NCBI GenBank assembly: GCA_947086415.1 | Contig: OX352301.1 | Coordinates: forward strand, 36,350,646 to 36,414,645 | From: Pammene aurita | Taxonomy: Eukaryota > Arthropoda > Insecta > Lepidoptera > Tortricidae | Reading direction: 5' to 3' | DNA length: 64,000 nt | Shown: positions 9,922-20,211 of the stretch, in pieces | Layout: each line of letters begins with the position of its first letter | Position numbering within the stretch: the stretch's first letter is position 1 | The notes under the pieces: generated by a model | Told to the model about the DNA's origin: nothing | What the model saw: only the letters and a program-made list of their open reading frames with translations | The model's database searches: none | Position numbers and translations under genes: made by a program

Positions 9922-10185
9922 TTAAACAAAAAAGAACCGACTTCACTAAGCAATCCACCTTTCCAACACCAAATGCTCGAGCTGCTGTAAAAAATACTCA
10001 AATCACTACAGGTGTGCCTATAATAGTTGAAGAGTTCCCTCGATTTCTCCAGGATCCCATCATCAGATCCTGACCTGGTTACAATGGGACCAACTGTGAA
10101 GTATTCTCTTTCAAACAAAAAAAGAATTTTCCAAATCGGTCCAGCCGTCTTCGAATAATCGGTGAACATACATAAAAAAAAAAAA
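9922..10185 (+). repeat. Interspersed repeat family A, copy 3 (lacks right end)
   Basis: Begins AAAGAACCGACTTCACTAAG and contains CAGGATCCCATCATCAGATC. It stops at the A-rich tract after TCGGTGAACATACATAA, without the TGAAGTCGGTT terminus. It lies inside the transposon, just upstream of the transposase start. Confidence 0.85.
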
Positions 10186-10520
10186 ACAAAAAAGAACCGA
10201 CTTCACTAAGCATCCACCTTTCCAACACCAAATGTTCGATCTGCTGTAAAAAATACTCAAATCACCATAGGTGTGCCTATAATAGTTGAAGAGTTCCCTC
10301 GATTTCTCCAGGATCCCATCATCAGATCCTGACATGGTTACAATGGGACCAACTGTGAAGTATACGCTTTCAAACAAAAAAAGAATTTTCCCAATCGGTC
10401 CAGCCGTTTTCGAATAATCGGTGAACATACATAAAAAAAAAAAAAAAAAATAGCAAAAACAAAGATCCCGACGAATTGATAACCTCCTCCTTCGAAATCT
10501 TGAAGTCGGTTGATAAAATC
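10186..10520 (+). repeat. Interspersed repeat family A, copy 4 (complete)
   Basis: Near-identical tandem of copy 3 that continues to CTTGAAGTCGGTTGATAA. High identity to copy 3 suggests recent tandem duplication or insertion of one copy into another at the A-tract. The 181-codon minus-strand frame over this region is a by-product. Confidence 0.85.
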
Positions 10521-11339
10521 TGTTGATAAAAATCGTTCGAATTTTAAAATAATTGTCCCGCATTGCAAACAAAGTCAAACGTTCAATTTTTAAACTTTTC
10601 CACTGAACGCCTCGGATCATGTAAGAAGGAAATGTGCATAGAGGTATTACCACCATTAAACGATTTTCTTATCGAAGATTTCAACAAGATACTTAGCGAT
10701 AAATTAGCAAGCGTGTACTTCATACGAAGTCTTTGAATGTTAGAGAGATAACAGAATTGTTACGTGTCTTTTACTTGTTAAAAGTGAACAGTAACCAAAT
10801 GTTTGTTAGAGAAATTTTATCCTGAGTATTAATACTATCGATTAGTATAATAAAATAGAGAGTGTGTGTTTTTTTTAATTTTAGTTGGTTCGAGTCCCGG
10901 GCGAGGCAAGCGAGTTTTAGAAAATCTTTGAATGCAGTTTTGTTTCTTTTTCAAAATAAAGGAATGTCTCCTTTATGTAAAATGAGCTAGCTCAAGGATT
11001 TAAGGTAGTTTCCCTCCAGGGCCCGAGTTAACTTTCCACACTGTATAATAAAGCTGAAGAGGATCGAAAGTCTGTACATGGAATATATTCGAAAAAAAGT
11101 TGGCTGGGGATACTTAGAGTCGATAACAGAACACGTTCCAACAATTTTTAGAATTTTTGTCTGTTTATCTGTTTGTCTGTTTATTTGACCGCGCATCACG
11201 TGAAAACAGCTGAACGGATTTTAATGAAATTTTGTATAGAGATGTGAGAATGAGTGTATAGTGACAGTGAGAAGTGACAAAGTGAAAAAAGTAAAAAAAG
11301 TCGAGAACCTGAAAGTAAAAAATGTCGAAAATGTCAAAA

Positions 11340-11610
11340 ATGTAAAAAATGACAAAATTTCAAAACATTCAAAAAATTTCCAAAATTTCCAAAATTTCCA
11401 AAATTTCCAAAATTTCCAAAATTTCGAAAATTTCAAAAATTTCAAAAATTTCAATAATCTCAAATATCTCAAAAAAATTAAAAATTTCAAAAATTTCAAA
11501 AATTTCACAAATTTCAAAAATTTCAAAAAATTTCAAAAATTTCAAAAATATCAAAATTACAAAAATATCAAAAATTTCAATTAAAAAAAATACAAAAAAA
11601 ATAAAAATAC
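11340..11610. repeat. Minisatellite with 9-bp unit (AAAATTTCC variants)
   Basis: About 30 degenerate copies of a 9-bp unit. The period is a multiple of three, so all frames stay open and give repeating tripeptides (NFQ, KIS, KFW). The three overlapping frames here are artefacts, not genes. Confidence 0.9.
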
Positions 11611-12024
11611 AAAAATTAGGAAAAAGTCAAAAATGAAATAAAATTAAATAACATAACTTCGTTCCAACCGAAACGCACTCAGGTATTTTTTTTTCTCTGA
11701 CGTTCATTAGCGCATTGTGATTTGCTTACATTGAAGAATAAACATTTTGATCTACAACAATATCCAAAATCCTCTATTCCGCGTTCAGAAACCGTATGTA
11801 ATTACCACCATTAATGCAATCAGTAACGTAACATCAGTGTATTATCTGTGACAGTGTGTTAAAAACGTATGAAAATTCATTACCTACGGTAACGTAATGA
11901 AAATTCGCCCTCCTCCCCGACCGCCGGCACAATAAGGTTGGTCATGGCGGTCATTCTAATGGTTTCCGAACACGTCACTTAGGATTTTTTTAATATGTGT
12001 GTAGATAAAGCAGTGTATACATGC

Positions 12025-12296
12025 TTCTATTAGGGTACACATAAAATGGGGGGTGAATTTTTTTCGCTCCAACTCTATCATGTTGGGTATTATTGAATAG
12101 GTCTTTCAAAAAGAATAGAGGTCTTTTAATACATTTTTTGGATGAAATTGATAGTTTCGTAAATATTAGATTTGAAAGTTCAATCAAAAAAGGGCGTCTC
12201 TTCCATCTAACTTTAGAACCGTGGGTCCAAACAGGGCGGCAACTACGAAACTCTACACTGAGCATCGCCCGATATGCTCTTGGCCGGTTTTTTTTG
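12025..12296 (+). repeat. Repeat family E, 5'-truncated copy inside Helitron II
   Basis: Matches the second half of the complete copy at 55126-55830 (ATTAGGGTAC..., TTTTTTCGCTCCAAC) and ends with CTACACTGAGCATCGCCCGA and CTTGGCCGGTTTTTTTT. Confidence 0.75.
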
Positions 12297-13977
12297 CATT
12301 GTTATCCCAGAAATCACCCCTTAAAGATTACTAATTCCAATTCAAGAAAATCCCCAGCCAGGTTATACGTAGCCTAAAAAAATTAAACGCTTAAAAGGGG
12401 GGGGGGGGGGGGCAGCCACTACACTCACTACAGATTGAGTTAAATTTGCATGAGTCACCCCCCCCCCCCCAAGTACACCTCAAATAGAAAAAAACGTTAC
12501 TGACCCCCTCAAAAAATCATTTCTGTATTTGTGACCCCCCCCCCCAAATTTCAACCGCACCTGTTCTTACCTTTCATGCTTAGGTTGATTTGACGGGAGG
12601 ATCGATTTGGAAAAGTGGTACTGTATCCGATATACACCTACTACTCTATGTCGTTTAAATCATGCCAAAAAAAAGTATTGATTTTTGAGTGTAGTTTCAT
12701 TTAGTGGTAATTGTATCCATTTGTCAACTTTACTTCAAGTTCCGCCTCCAGGGTAGCGGGAGAGAAATTAGGGGCAAATTAGCCACTTACACAGACCGAA
12801 TTCCACGCGGGCGGAGCCGCGGGCACAGCTAGTAAATAATATGTAGGCTACACCGGCAGCAGTGTAGTAGGGCAGTTTTACAAATCTGACTTACTATATA
12901 TAGTCTTGAAATTACTAAAATTATAAGTTCATAACCTTTCCTATCTATATGATACGTACCTACAAGACCTACAACAAACAATAGTCTTGTGTGTCAAAAT
13001 GACAACAAACGAGGGATTCATAATGACCAGACTGCCAGTCCTTATTCGACACGGAATCTTTCTCCCGGTGGTTTTCGGCGTGAAATGGAGGCCCCGCAGC
13101 TTTAGGGTTAACTTTGCGTGATGTTATCGTCGCACTAAATTACGGCGTTTTGCAGGTTAACGTTACACAGTCAGTTAATTTATAATGACATCCAGTACGA
13201 TCGATATGCATCGGCGTGGCGGATGCTTTAATTTCTAAAAAATATTTGCTTTGTTAAAAAATATTTGAACAGGCAGCAGTAGTACTGTAAGCGGTGGGGT
13301 GGTCAAAATGGCCTTTGCCTTTGACATGCTCGCTCATGTTATTATAGAGCACTATGTAAAGATCATTTGCAAGCAAACACCCGTTTCGATACTGCCAGTG
13401 TAACGCTTGTTGCCCAACAGTATCAAAAACACAAAAAAAAAATCTACTTGAATTACTTAGGACTATTAATCACACGATAATCTCGGATCAATCTAATTTT
13501 CTCCCAATTTTCAACCAATCTCCATAAGTGATAGATAAACAAAATAGAAAGCTAATAGAGAAAAACAATGAAGTAGGTTGTTGGCAGCGATAAGGGCTCG
13601 TTCACACGGCAGCGTGACGAGGCAGTCTTCGCGGGCGCCGCTGCGCCGCGCCGGCGCGTCGCGCGTGTTGGAGACGTTACCATTTAGTACAGAGAACGGG
13701 CAAGGCAGAGACTGGACCATATACCTAAGGACACTTCGCATCATCAAGTCGCAAGCTCCTGCTTTCCACTGGTTAGCCTATTAAATGTGCGACCGTTTTA
13801 TTAATAAGCATATCCTACCTTAACTAAAACTTTTGAGTTTCATAAGTAAAATATTCCTACCTATGCAGCAGGGCTGTGTTCTGGGCTGGACGTAATCACA
13901 TTTAAAAAACAGGAAGAAATATTCAAATTGGATGAGATTGTTACCAACTAAGGCTACCAAAGCTTATGCTACGACAA

Positions 13978-14038
13978 TTTCTATTATTATCCTATTTCGT
14001 ATCCTTTATTTTACACGCCTTAGAGTTGAACCTATTCA
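13978..14038 (+). repeat. Short dispersed repeat B, copy 2
   Basis: Shares the TATTATCC.TATTTC.TATCC segment and TTTATTTTACACG with 7765-7823. Confidence 0.5.
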
Positions 14039-15257
14039 TATCCTTTCTTGCGTTTGGAAGCTCAGGAATAAACATTAAAAAAACAAGGTCGTCCATGACT
14101 AGTGCCTTATTATATACTTACATAAGATCTGGTTTGTCCTCCTAATACAGCATCAGTTCTTACGTAACGAGAAAACTTACACAACCATTGAATACATTTC
14201 GCTGTTTCAAATTTCCATGTTCACCAACGAAAAAAATGAGGTCCTATTTGCTTCCAGCTAGTTGTGATACTAGTGATATTAATATTTGAACCTTCCAGTC
14301 GAACAAAACAAACAACAAAGGCGCGGCCGTAGCATCCCTTTCCCGGAGCCATTCAGGCCATTTTCGACCGCCCTCTAATTTTTTTGTCGATAAAGCTAGA
14401 AGTCTGAATTTCTGTGAACAACAGGACATAACACAAAGAAAATATATAAATAAATAAAATAAATAAATAAATATATTCCCAATATCATTGAATTTCAACA
14501 TACACTCTTAGAATTCCTTAATTTTGTCACTGACTCACTCACTGATCCACGATCATCGTATATCTAAGGTAATTCTAGCAGTCCCACAAGCTCCAAATTT
14601 GGAACACTTCTAGTGTTTAGGCTATAAAGTCACTGAAAACCTAAACATAACGCAATATCGGGTTGTCTAGTTTTTGAAACCGCACAAGTAATATTGTAAT
14701 CCCATATAAATATATCCGATAACAAAGGTATTTTTCTCTGTTGGTAAAATATTAGTTTTTTTTACTCTACCTAATTAGATGGTATAGGTAAGGTACCTAA
14801 GTAAAGTACCTCCTACGCTAGGTAATACCTCGGATATGATGCGTACGAATTTCTGCGTGAGAATAGATATGGAAATGTTCACGAGAAAGGAGAAATGGGA
14901 GCCCTACTTACAAAAAGGAATGACATCCCATCAAAAACATTATATGTACAAAAATGCCAGTCTCACAACACAGTTCTCCTGCTGCTACTGCAAAAAGTAT
15001 TGAGATCTAATGTAAAACCCAGCCGGTGTCCATACTGTCCATATATAGTTATATGTCATTGTTATCCTTTGAATATTAATTAGATGTCTATATTTTTGTA
15101 ATAAATGGAATGCAGTTCATTTCGATATTTTTTAAGTACGACGTTTTGTGTAAATGTGTGACGGAGAGGTTACTTTTCCTCATCTTTTAAGAACCAAGAC
15201 TTTATGAAAGTTCAACAAGACAGTGAAGTCAAGTCAAGACAAGTCAATTCATTCACA

Positions 15258-15389
15258 ATGCTTTTGGAGCGACCCCCAGAGAGCCGAGATGAAGACGTCA
15301 GCTGTCAGGGGCCGTCGACGGTCGACACCGATAACTGGACCAGTGTAAATACAGATCGGAGATACGTTATTAGAAATCAAGCTCGCCCC
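15258..15389 (+). CDS. Candidate first coding exon (44 codons), unknown product
   Basis: ATG in a good insect context (TTCACAATG) opens 44 codons that end exactly at a codon boundary before a GTGAGC donor-like site at 15390. The peptide begins MLLERPPESRDEDVSCQG and ends YVIRNQARP; it is hydrophilic, with no known domain. Base composition is richer in GC than the surroundings. The frame is otherwise only 72 codons, with no partner exon found, so this may be chance. Confidence 0.2.
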
Positions 15390-16063
15390 GTGAGCTCTGG
15401 CTTACTTTGGAGGCGGCCGTGACACCGACTTGCAACGTTTGCTATCATAATGGTAACTGGTATAAAGGTTGCGGTTACAGCTGTTTATACATCGTAGTGG
15501 GTATAGCTAAGTTCGGGACGCTTCTCTCTGCACGCCGGTAGCACGGTTTTAGAACGGTCATGATAAGGGCGGTCTAATGGGCACAAACCTTTAAGGTCCT
15601 TTCAGCCGGGCCAGAGAAATTAAAACAAGCTGCATGAGTTGGAAATTCCGCTATTTTAAGTAGTCCGTTAGTTTACAAGTTTTCGTGAGACGGGAACCTG
15701 GGCGCACTTTATATGGCTTTAAAGTCACGATTAGTAGTAGGGTTTCCTCTCAGTACAAAAGTGAAAAAAATTGTGCGCATCGAGAAAAAGTTGTGAATTT
15801 TTGATGATGGATAGAGTGCCACACGATGAATATTTTTTAGTATTGGAGGTCCGTAAAATTTTTGGACCTTCACGTCAAAATCAGGGGTCCCGCGCAATAT
15901 GTTTTTACTCTCTGGTTAAGGCTGCTAGGGGTTGTGTATCGTTTCCTTATAAAACAGACATGCAGAATTCATTTTTGATATTAAAAAAGTAAAAATCCAT
16001 ATCAAAAAAAAGTTCTACAGAGAGGAAAAACACTCAAAAAATATTATGTTCTAGAACGTTATA

Positions 16064-16450
16064 TCTAAATATATAAAAGAAGAAACTGACTGACTGACTG
16101 ACTGACTGACATATCAACGCACAGCCCAAACCGCTGGTTCTAGTGATTCCAAATTTGGCACGTAGGTTCCTTATATGGTCTAGGGGAGCACTAAGAAAGG
16201 ATTTTTCAACATTCACCCCCTAAGGGGGTAAAATGGAAGTCCAAAGTTTGTATGGCGAAACAAGATTTGTTAGACTATTTTATTCGAAACTTCACATTCC
16301 TAACGATAAATGAGTAAACACGTGTTTCAGGTTTTTTGAAAATTCAACCCCTAAAAGGGGAAAATGTGGTACATACAAACATACCAGTCTAACTGAGACC
16401 TCCTTTTTGAGTACTTATAGTACGCGGGCGAAGCCGCGGGAAAAAGCTAG
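16064..16450 (+). mobile_element. Short non-autonomous Helitron, copy 1 (387 bp)
   Basis: Starts TCTAAATATATAAAAGAAG and carries a (GACT)n tract. It ends with the hairpin GCGGGCGAAGCCGCGG, then GAAAAAGCTAG. It is inserted between A and T without duplication. The right arm of the foldback has the empty site (reverse complement of TTAGTTATATAACG at about 19824-19840), which fixes both ends exactly. Confidence 0.92.
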
Positions 16451-16525
16451 TAACTAATAAAAGTCATTTATTTTTAAATGTAAAAAAATATCCTAAGAAA
16501 GCATATTTAATGCAGTTTTTATATA

Positions 16526-18660
16526 CACCGTGGGCCCATATAACCCGACAGATTTTAACAGTGTATTCCTGAAAAATAGATGTCATATACTTCAGAAAAA
16601 GTGACCAAACCCTCCGGTGTCCGAGGCCAGATTCGAACTGGCGTCTTCAGCTTTCGCGGCTGACGTCCTGACCACTAGACCACCCGGTCACCCGGTCATA
16701 AGTGTATTCCTGATCATATTTAGATACTAAAATGTCCTTTAAACTTTTCTGGAATACGCCTAGTTTCAGAGTTAATACCAATTTGAAAAAAATACACTTT
16801 TATATATTATAACTCATCACAAAACGCCTTTCTAATGGCGTTGTTGCCACTATTGGACATAGTTTACACGTCCTTATTGACAGATATCAAAGTGACAAGG
16901 AAAACTTTGCAGAAACTAAATTTTTACAAAAAAAAATGTACCAATTTGTTTTAGGCGATAATTTTATTAATAACATTTGCTTCTCATGTGCAATAAACAT
17001 TCAAAAAATGAAAAAAAAAACAAAAAAAAAAATTTTTTTTTGGCGAAATTGACCTAAAGTCACATAACATATTTTCCTTCTTTTGGTCTTAGAAATTCGT
17101 GGTTAAGATCTTGTTTATTGTTGTTAATTATTATTATTAAAAACAGTACAGACATTAGATTTAAGGCAGTTTCTTGCAAAACTGTTTACACAGTTTGACT
17201 GCAAGTATGAGTATCTATGTAATTCCTAATTTAAATAATATATGTTTTACTAATCTACTAACTTAAGTTTCGTTAAACACTGAAGTGACATTTACATTAG
17301 CGCATATGTCACTTAAGTGTTTGTAGTAGGTACAGTTTAAGTGCTTTTTTAAATTTATTTTTATTATATTCATGCCGGATATTTTCTGGTAAACTATTTA
17401 AAAAGTATGGAATTATTTTACTTAACTTTCTGTCTCCGAAATAGTTAGTGACACGGGGTATTTCATATTTGCGCGCGGTTACTGTCCTTGTTGTGTGCTT
17501 ATGATGTATCAATATTGGGCTATGTTCTCCATTGCAATGGTTGTTGACTGCTAACAGATATTTATGTTTTAAACTAACTGGAAGTATTTTACAGATTTTA
17601 AATAATTTTGAATAATCGCCGTTGCAACTACTTTTTGTTTTCTTGTTTACGAGCAATTTTAAGAATCTAATTTGTAGAGCTTCTAATTTATCTATGTATG
17701 ATTTAAAAGTAAGACCATAGCAATCGAGGGCATAACTCAATATCGATTCAACTATTGCATAGTATAGACATTTTAGAACATTAGTTGGTACTTTAAAGCT
17801 TAGGTGGTAAAATTTTCCTAGTAGAATTCTAAGTTTGCTACAGATGTGGTTTATGTGATGTTCCCAAGAAAATTTATTATCAACTTTAACTCCCAGATAT
17901 GTAACACAATCTACTTTTTCTATTGGTTGGCATTTACAATTTTGAAAATTATTATGGAAACATCTAAAACTGTGAGTGTACATAGGCAAAGGTGTTTCTG
18001 TAGTGCACATGTAGGGCGACTGGATCATGAGAAATTTAGTTTTGTCAGAATTTAATATTATGCCATTATCGTGAGACCACTTTACAACTGAATCTATGTC
18101 CTGTTGAACCAATTGACAAGTTTCAATTATATTGGTTCCTGCACGTAGGGTGCAAAGGTCATCAGCAAACATGTGTGCAGTATAGTTTTGTAAAACTCCA
18201 CATAAGCTGTTTACATGCATAAGGTAACACACAGGCCCACATACGGAGCCCTGTGGTACTCCACATTGTACCTGTATTTCATCACTTACGTCATCGCGAA
18301 TCTTAACACGATAGGAACGTGATGTGAGATAGTCACGGAACCAGCAATTCAGTGGCTGTCCCACACCACATTCGTCCATGCCATTTAAAAGGGTGTTTAT
18401 TTCTAAAGTGTCGAATGCTTTTTTAAAGTCATAAAATATGGCTATAACAAACTTTTTATCCGCTAGGTAAGAATTGATTTCATCTGTGAATTTAGACAAG
18501 AGAGTGGCAGTGCTTTTGTTTTTTTGAAAACCATGTTGACAGTCATTTACTATACTATTTTTTTGTAAGAAAGAACTGGTTTGTTTAATTATACATTTTT
18601 CGACAATTTTATCTATACTAGAGAGAATGGATATCTGTCGGGTTATTCCAGCCCACGGTG
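16526..18660. mobile_element. Composite insertion with CACCGTGGGC inverted ends and TATATA duplication
   Basis: TATATA at 16520-16525 and 18661-18666 flank a 2.1-kb insert absent from the right foldback arm. The two ends are inverted copies over about 28 bp: CACCGTGGGC, a 6-base mismatch block, then AACCCGACAGAT. The insert contains a SINE (16573-16700) and a truncated LINE (17116-18635). The host DNA element is not identified, and its own interior may be 16554-17115. Confidence 0.65.
16573..16700 (-). mobile_element. tRNA-headed SINE with 13-bp target duplication
   Basis: AGTGTATTCCTGA at 16560-16572 and 16701-16713 flanks the element. On the minus strand the head reads GGTGGTCTAGTGGTCAGG (A-box-like), then CAGTTCGAATCTGGCC (B-box/T-arm). 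The anticodon loop would be CGCGAAA, lacking the universal U33, so it is not a functional tRNA. A short tail ends near GACATCTATTTTT. Confidence 0.85.
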
Positions 18661-18691
18661 TATATACAATTTTAAAGCTTTTATCATACAA
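17116..18691 (-). pseudogene. 5'-truncated LINE with intact reverse transcriptase frame
   Basis: The frame (17309-18691) is open for 460 codons. It enters the RT domain at RQISILSSIDKI (equivalent to YRPISIL in complete LINEs) and carries FYDFKKAFDTL (catalytic Asp88), GVPQGSVCGPV and FADD (175-178). The usual thumb and C-terminal region follow, ending at LYLLQTLK. The first 10-20 residues are read from the terminal repeat of the host element and foldback, not LINE sequence. Endonuclease and ORF1 are missing. The 3' UTR runs to an ATT-rich tail at about 17116-17140. Truncated copies like this are dead on arrival, although no stop codon is seen. It belongs to the apurinic-endonuclease LINEs (Jockey/CR1-like); the clade is not resolved. 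Confidence 0.85.
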
Positions 18692-18841
18692 AAACTACGG
18701 GAAAAAAAATCATTCGCGTCATGGTGTATATGTTTTCTCCATAGTAAACGTGAACATCCGTAGCGTATTGACCTTAAAATGTATATATTGTTTATTATTA
18801 GTCAATTTTGCTCAGAGTACCTTCTACAAAATGCAGAAATG

Positions 18842-19496
18842 AAAAAAAAAACCGGCCAAGAGCGTGTCGGGCCACGCTCAGTGTAGGGTTCCGTAGTTTT
18901 CTGTCCGTCACAGTAAGTATCCCCACTTAAAAGAGTTTTTGAAAGCACGTCATTTCATTGTGATTTTGTAGAAATTACAGGTACAATAAACACCTTCTTA
19001 TACGGTTAAAACAAACTTAGTTCAAAAATTATTTTGTATTTTTTTTTCAAAAACTATTCAACCTATCAAGTTCAAAATAATTTTCCTAGAAAGTTTTTAT
19101 AAAGTTCTACTTTTGAGATTTTTTTCATGTTTTTAAAACTTATGGTTCAAAAGTTAGAGGGGTGGGGGACACATTTTTTTTTACTTCTGGAGCGATTATT
19201 TCCGAAAATATTTACATTATCAAAAAATTATTTTAGTAAACCCCTATTCATTTTTAAATACCTATCCAACAATATATCATACGTTAGGGTTGAAATGAAA
19301 AAAAAAATCAACCCTAATAAAACATTTTTTTCCACTTTTTATTTTACCACTTTGTCGGCGTGATTGATATACATACAAGTACCAAATTTCAGCTTTCTAG
19401 TGCTAACGGTCACTGAGATTATCCGCGGACGGACGGACGGACGGGCAGACATGGCGAAACTATAAGGGTTCCTAGTTGACTACGGAACCCTAAAAA
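18842..19496 (-). repeat. Repeat family E, complete copy in foldback centre
   Basis: Runs from AAACCGGCCAAGAGCGTGTC to GACTACGGAACCCTAAAAA with a (GGAC)n tract (CGGACGGACGGACGGGCAGAC). It is close to 55126-55830 in opposite orientation. No protein is coded. Confidence 0.85.
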
Positions 19497-20211
19497 GAAT
19501 TAAAAAACACATTTGTTCCAATTCTAAATAAATTCTTAGTAAGGAAATATGTGTTTTTTTTTTCATATTGTAGAAAGTACTCTGAGCAAAATTGACTAAT
19601 AATAAGCAATACATACATTTTAAGGTTAATACGTTACGGATGTTCACGTTTCACATTGATTTTCTATACTTACTACGGAGAAAACGTATACACCACGTTG
19701 CGAATGTTTTTTTTCGCGTAGTTTTTGTATGATAAAAGCTTTAATATTGTATATATTTGAAAACTGCATTAAATATGCTTCCGTATGATATTTTTTTATT
19801 TAAAAATAAATGACATTTATTAGTTATATAACGTTCTAGTAAATAATATTTTTTGAGTGTTTTTCCTCTCCGCAGAACTTTTTTTTTTTAAATATGGAGC
19901 CTTAACCAGAGAGTAAAAACATATTGCACCATATCCCTGATTTTGACGTGAAGCTCCAAAAATTTTACGGACTTCCAATACTAAAAAATATTCATCGTGG
20001 GGCACTCTATCCATCATCAAAAATTCTTAACTTTTTCTCGATGCGCACATTTTTTTCAATTTCAAGCTCTGCTATTTTCTCTGTAGCTAATATCAGTTAT
20101 AAACTATTTACAGGCTGTGAAGATTCGTTATGTAGTTAATATATGTAGGTAATGTCACCAAACCATACAAAATTACTACATACATTACTACTAAATATCG
20201 CCTTTTTAGGG

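Larger units (their letters stand above)
8498..11043 (-). mobile_element. Tc1/mariner-type transposon with about 245-bp terminal inverted repeats
   Basis: The inverted repeats at 8498-8744 and 10794-11043 match almost throughout (outer GTGTGGAAAGTTAACTCGGG, inner ATTTGGT). TA flanks both ends (8496-8497 and 11044-11045). The interior holds a transposase on the minus strand and two tandem family A repeats. The insertion lies about 10 bp inside Helitron unit II. Very long inverted repeats are unusual for mariner-type elements but known in some lineages. Confidence 0.85.
8487..12832 (+). mobile_element. Helitron-like unit II, interrupted by a DNA transposon
   Basis: The 5' end TCTTATACATA at 8487 follows an A, is cut at a TA, and resumes at 11044 as TATAATAAAGCTGAAG. 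That restores the unit I head. The 3' end has the hairpin-forming CGCGGGCGGAGCCGCGG followed by CACAGCTAG at 12832 and a T, as in Helitrons (3' hairpin, CTRR, A/T insertion site). Inside are a 9-bp minisatellite, homopolymeric G/C runs and a truncated family E repeat. There is no Rep-helicase frame, so it is non-autonomous. Confidence 0.65.
12833..15769. other. Intergenic region with few features
   Basis: Mostly AT-rich. It has a GC-rich patch at 13590-13690 (TTCACACGGCAGCG, GCGCCGCTGCGCCGCGCCGG), repeat B at 13978-14038, a weak Helitron-head-like stretch from 14519 (ACTGACTCACTCACTGATCC) and the candidate exon at 15258-15389. Nothing else is supported. Confidence 0.4.
15770..20066. repeat. 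Second foldback: left arm interrupted, right arm 19553-20066
   Basis: The right arm (about 510 bp) is the reverse complement of three left-arm pieces: 15770-16063, 16451-16525 and 18661-18842. The pieces are separated by a Helitron and a composite insertion. The central region (18842-19496) is a complete family E repeat plus about 55 bp. Shared landmarks include CTCGATGCGCAC at the outer end and TGACTAATAATA at the inner end. Confidence 0.85.

Noticed and set aside
10111..10656. 181-codon minus-strand frame
   Set aside because: It is made of tandem family A repeats and poly-T tracts, not a gene.
11221..11636. Four overlapping frames with tripeptide repeats
   Set aside because: All are products of a 9-bp minisatellite that is open in every frame.
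16600..16700. tRNA gene on the minus strand
   Set aside because: The anticodon loop CGCGAAA lacks U33, and the sequence is bounded by a 13-bp target duplication, so it is a SINE head.
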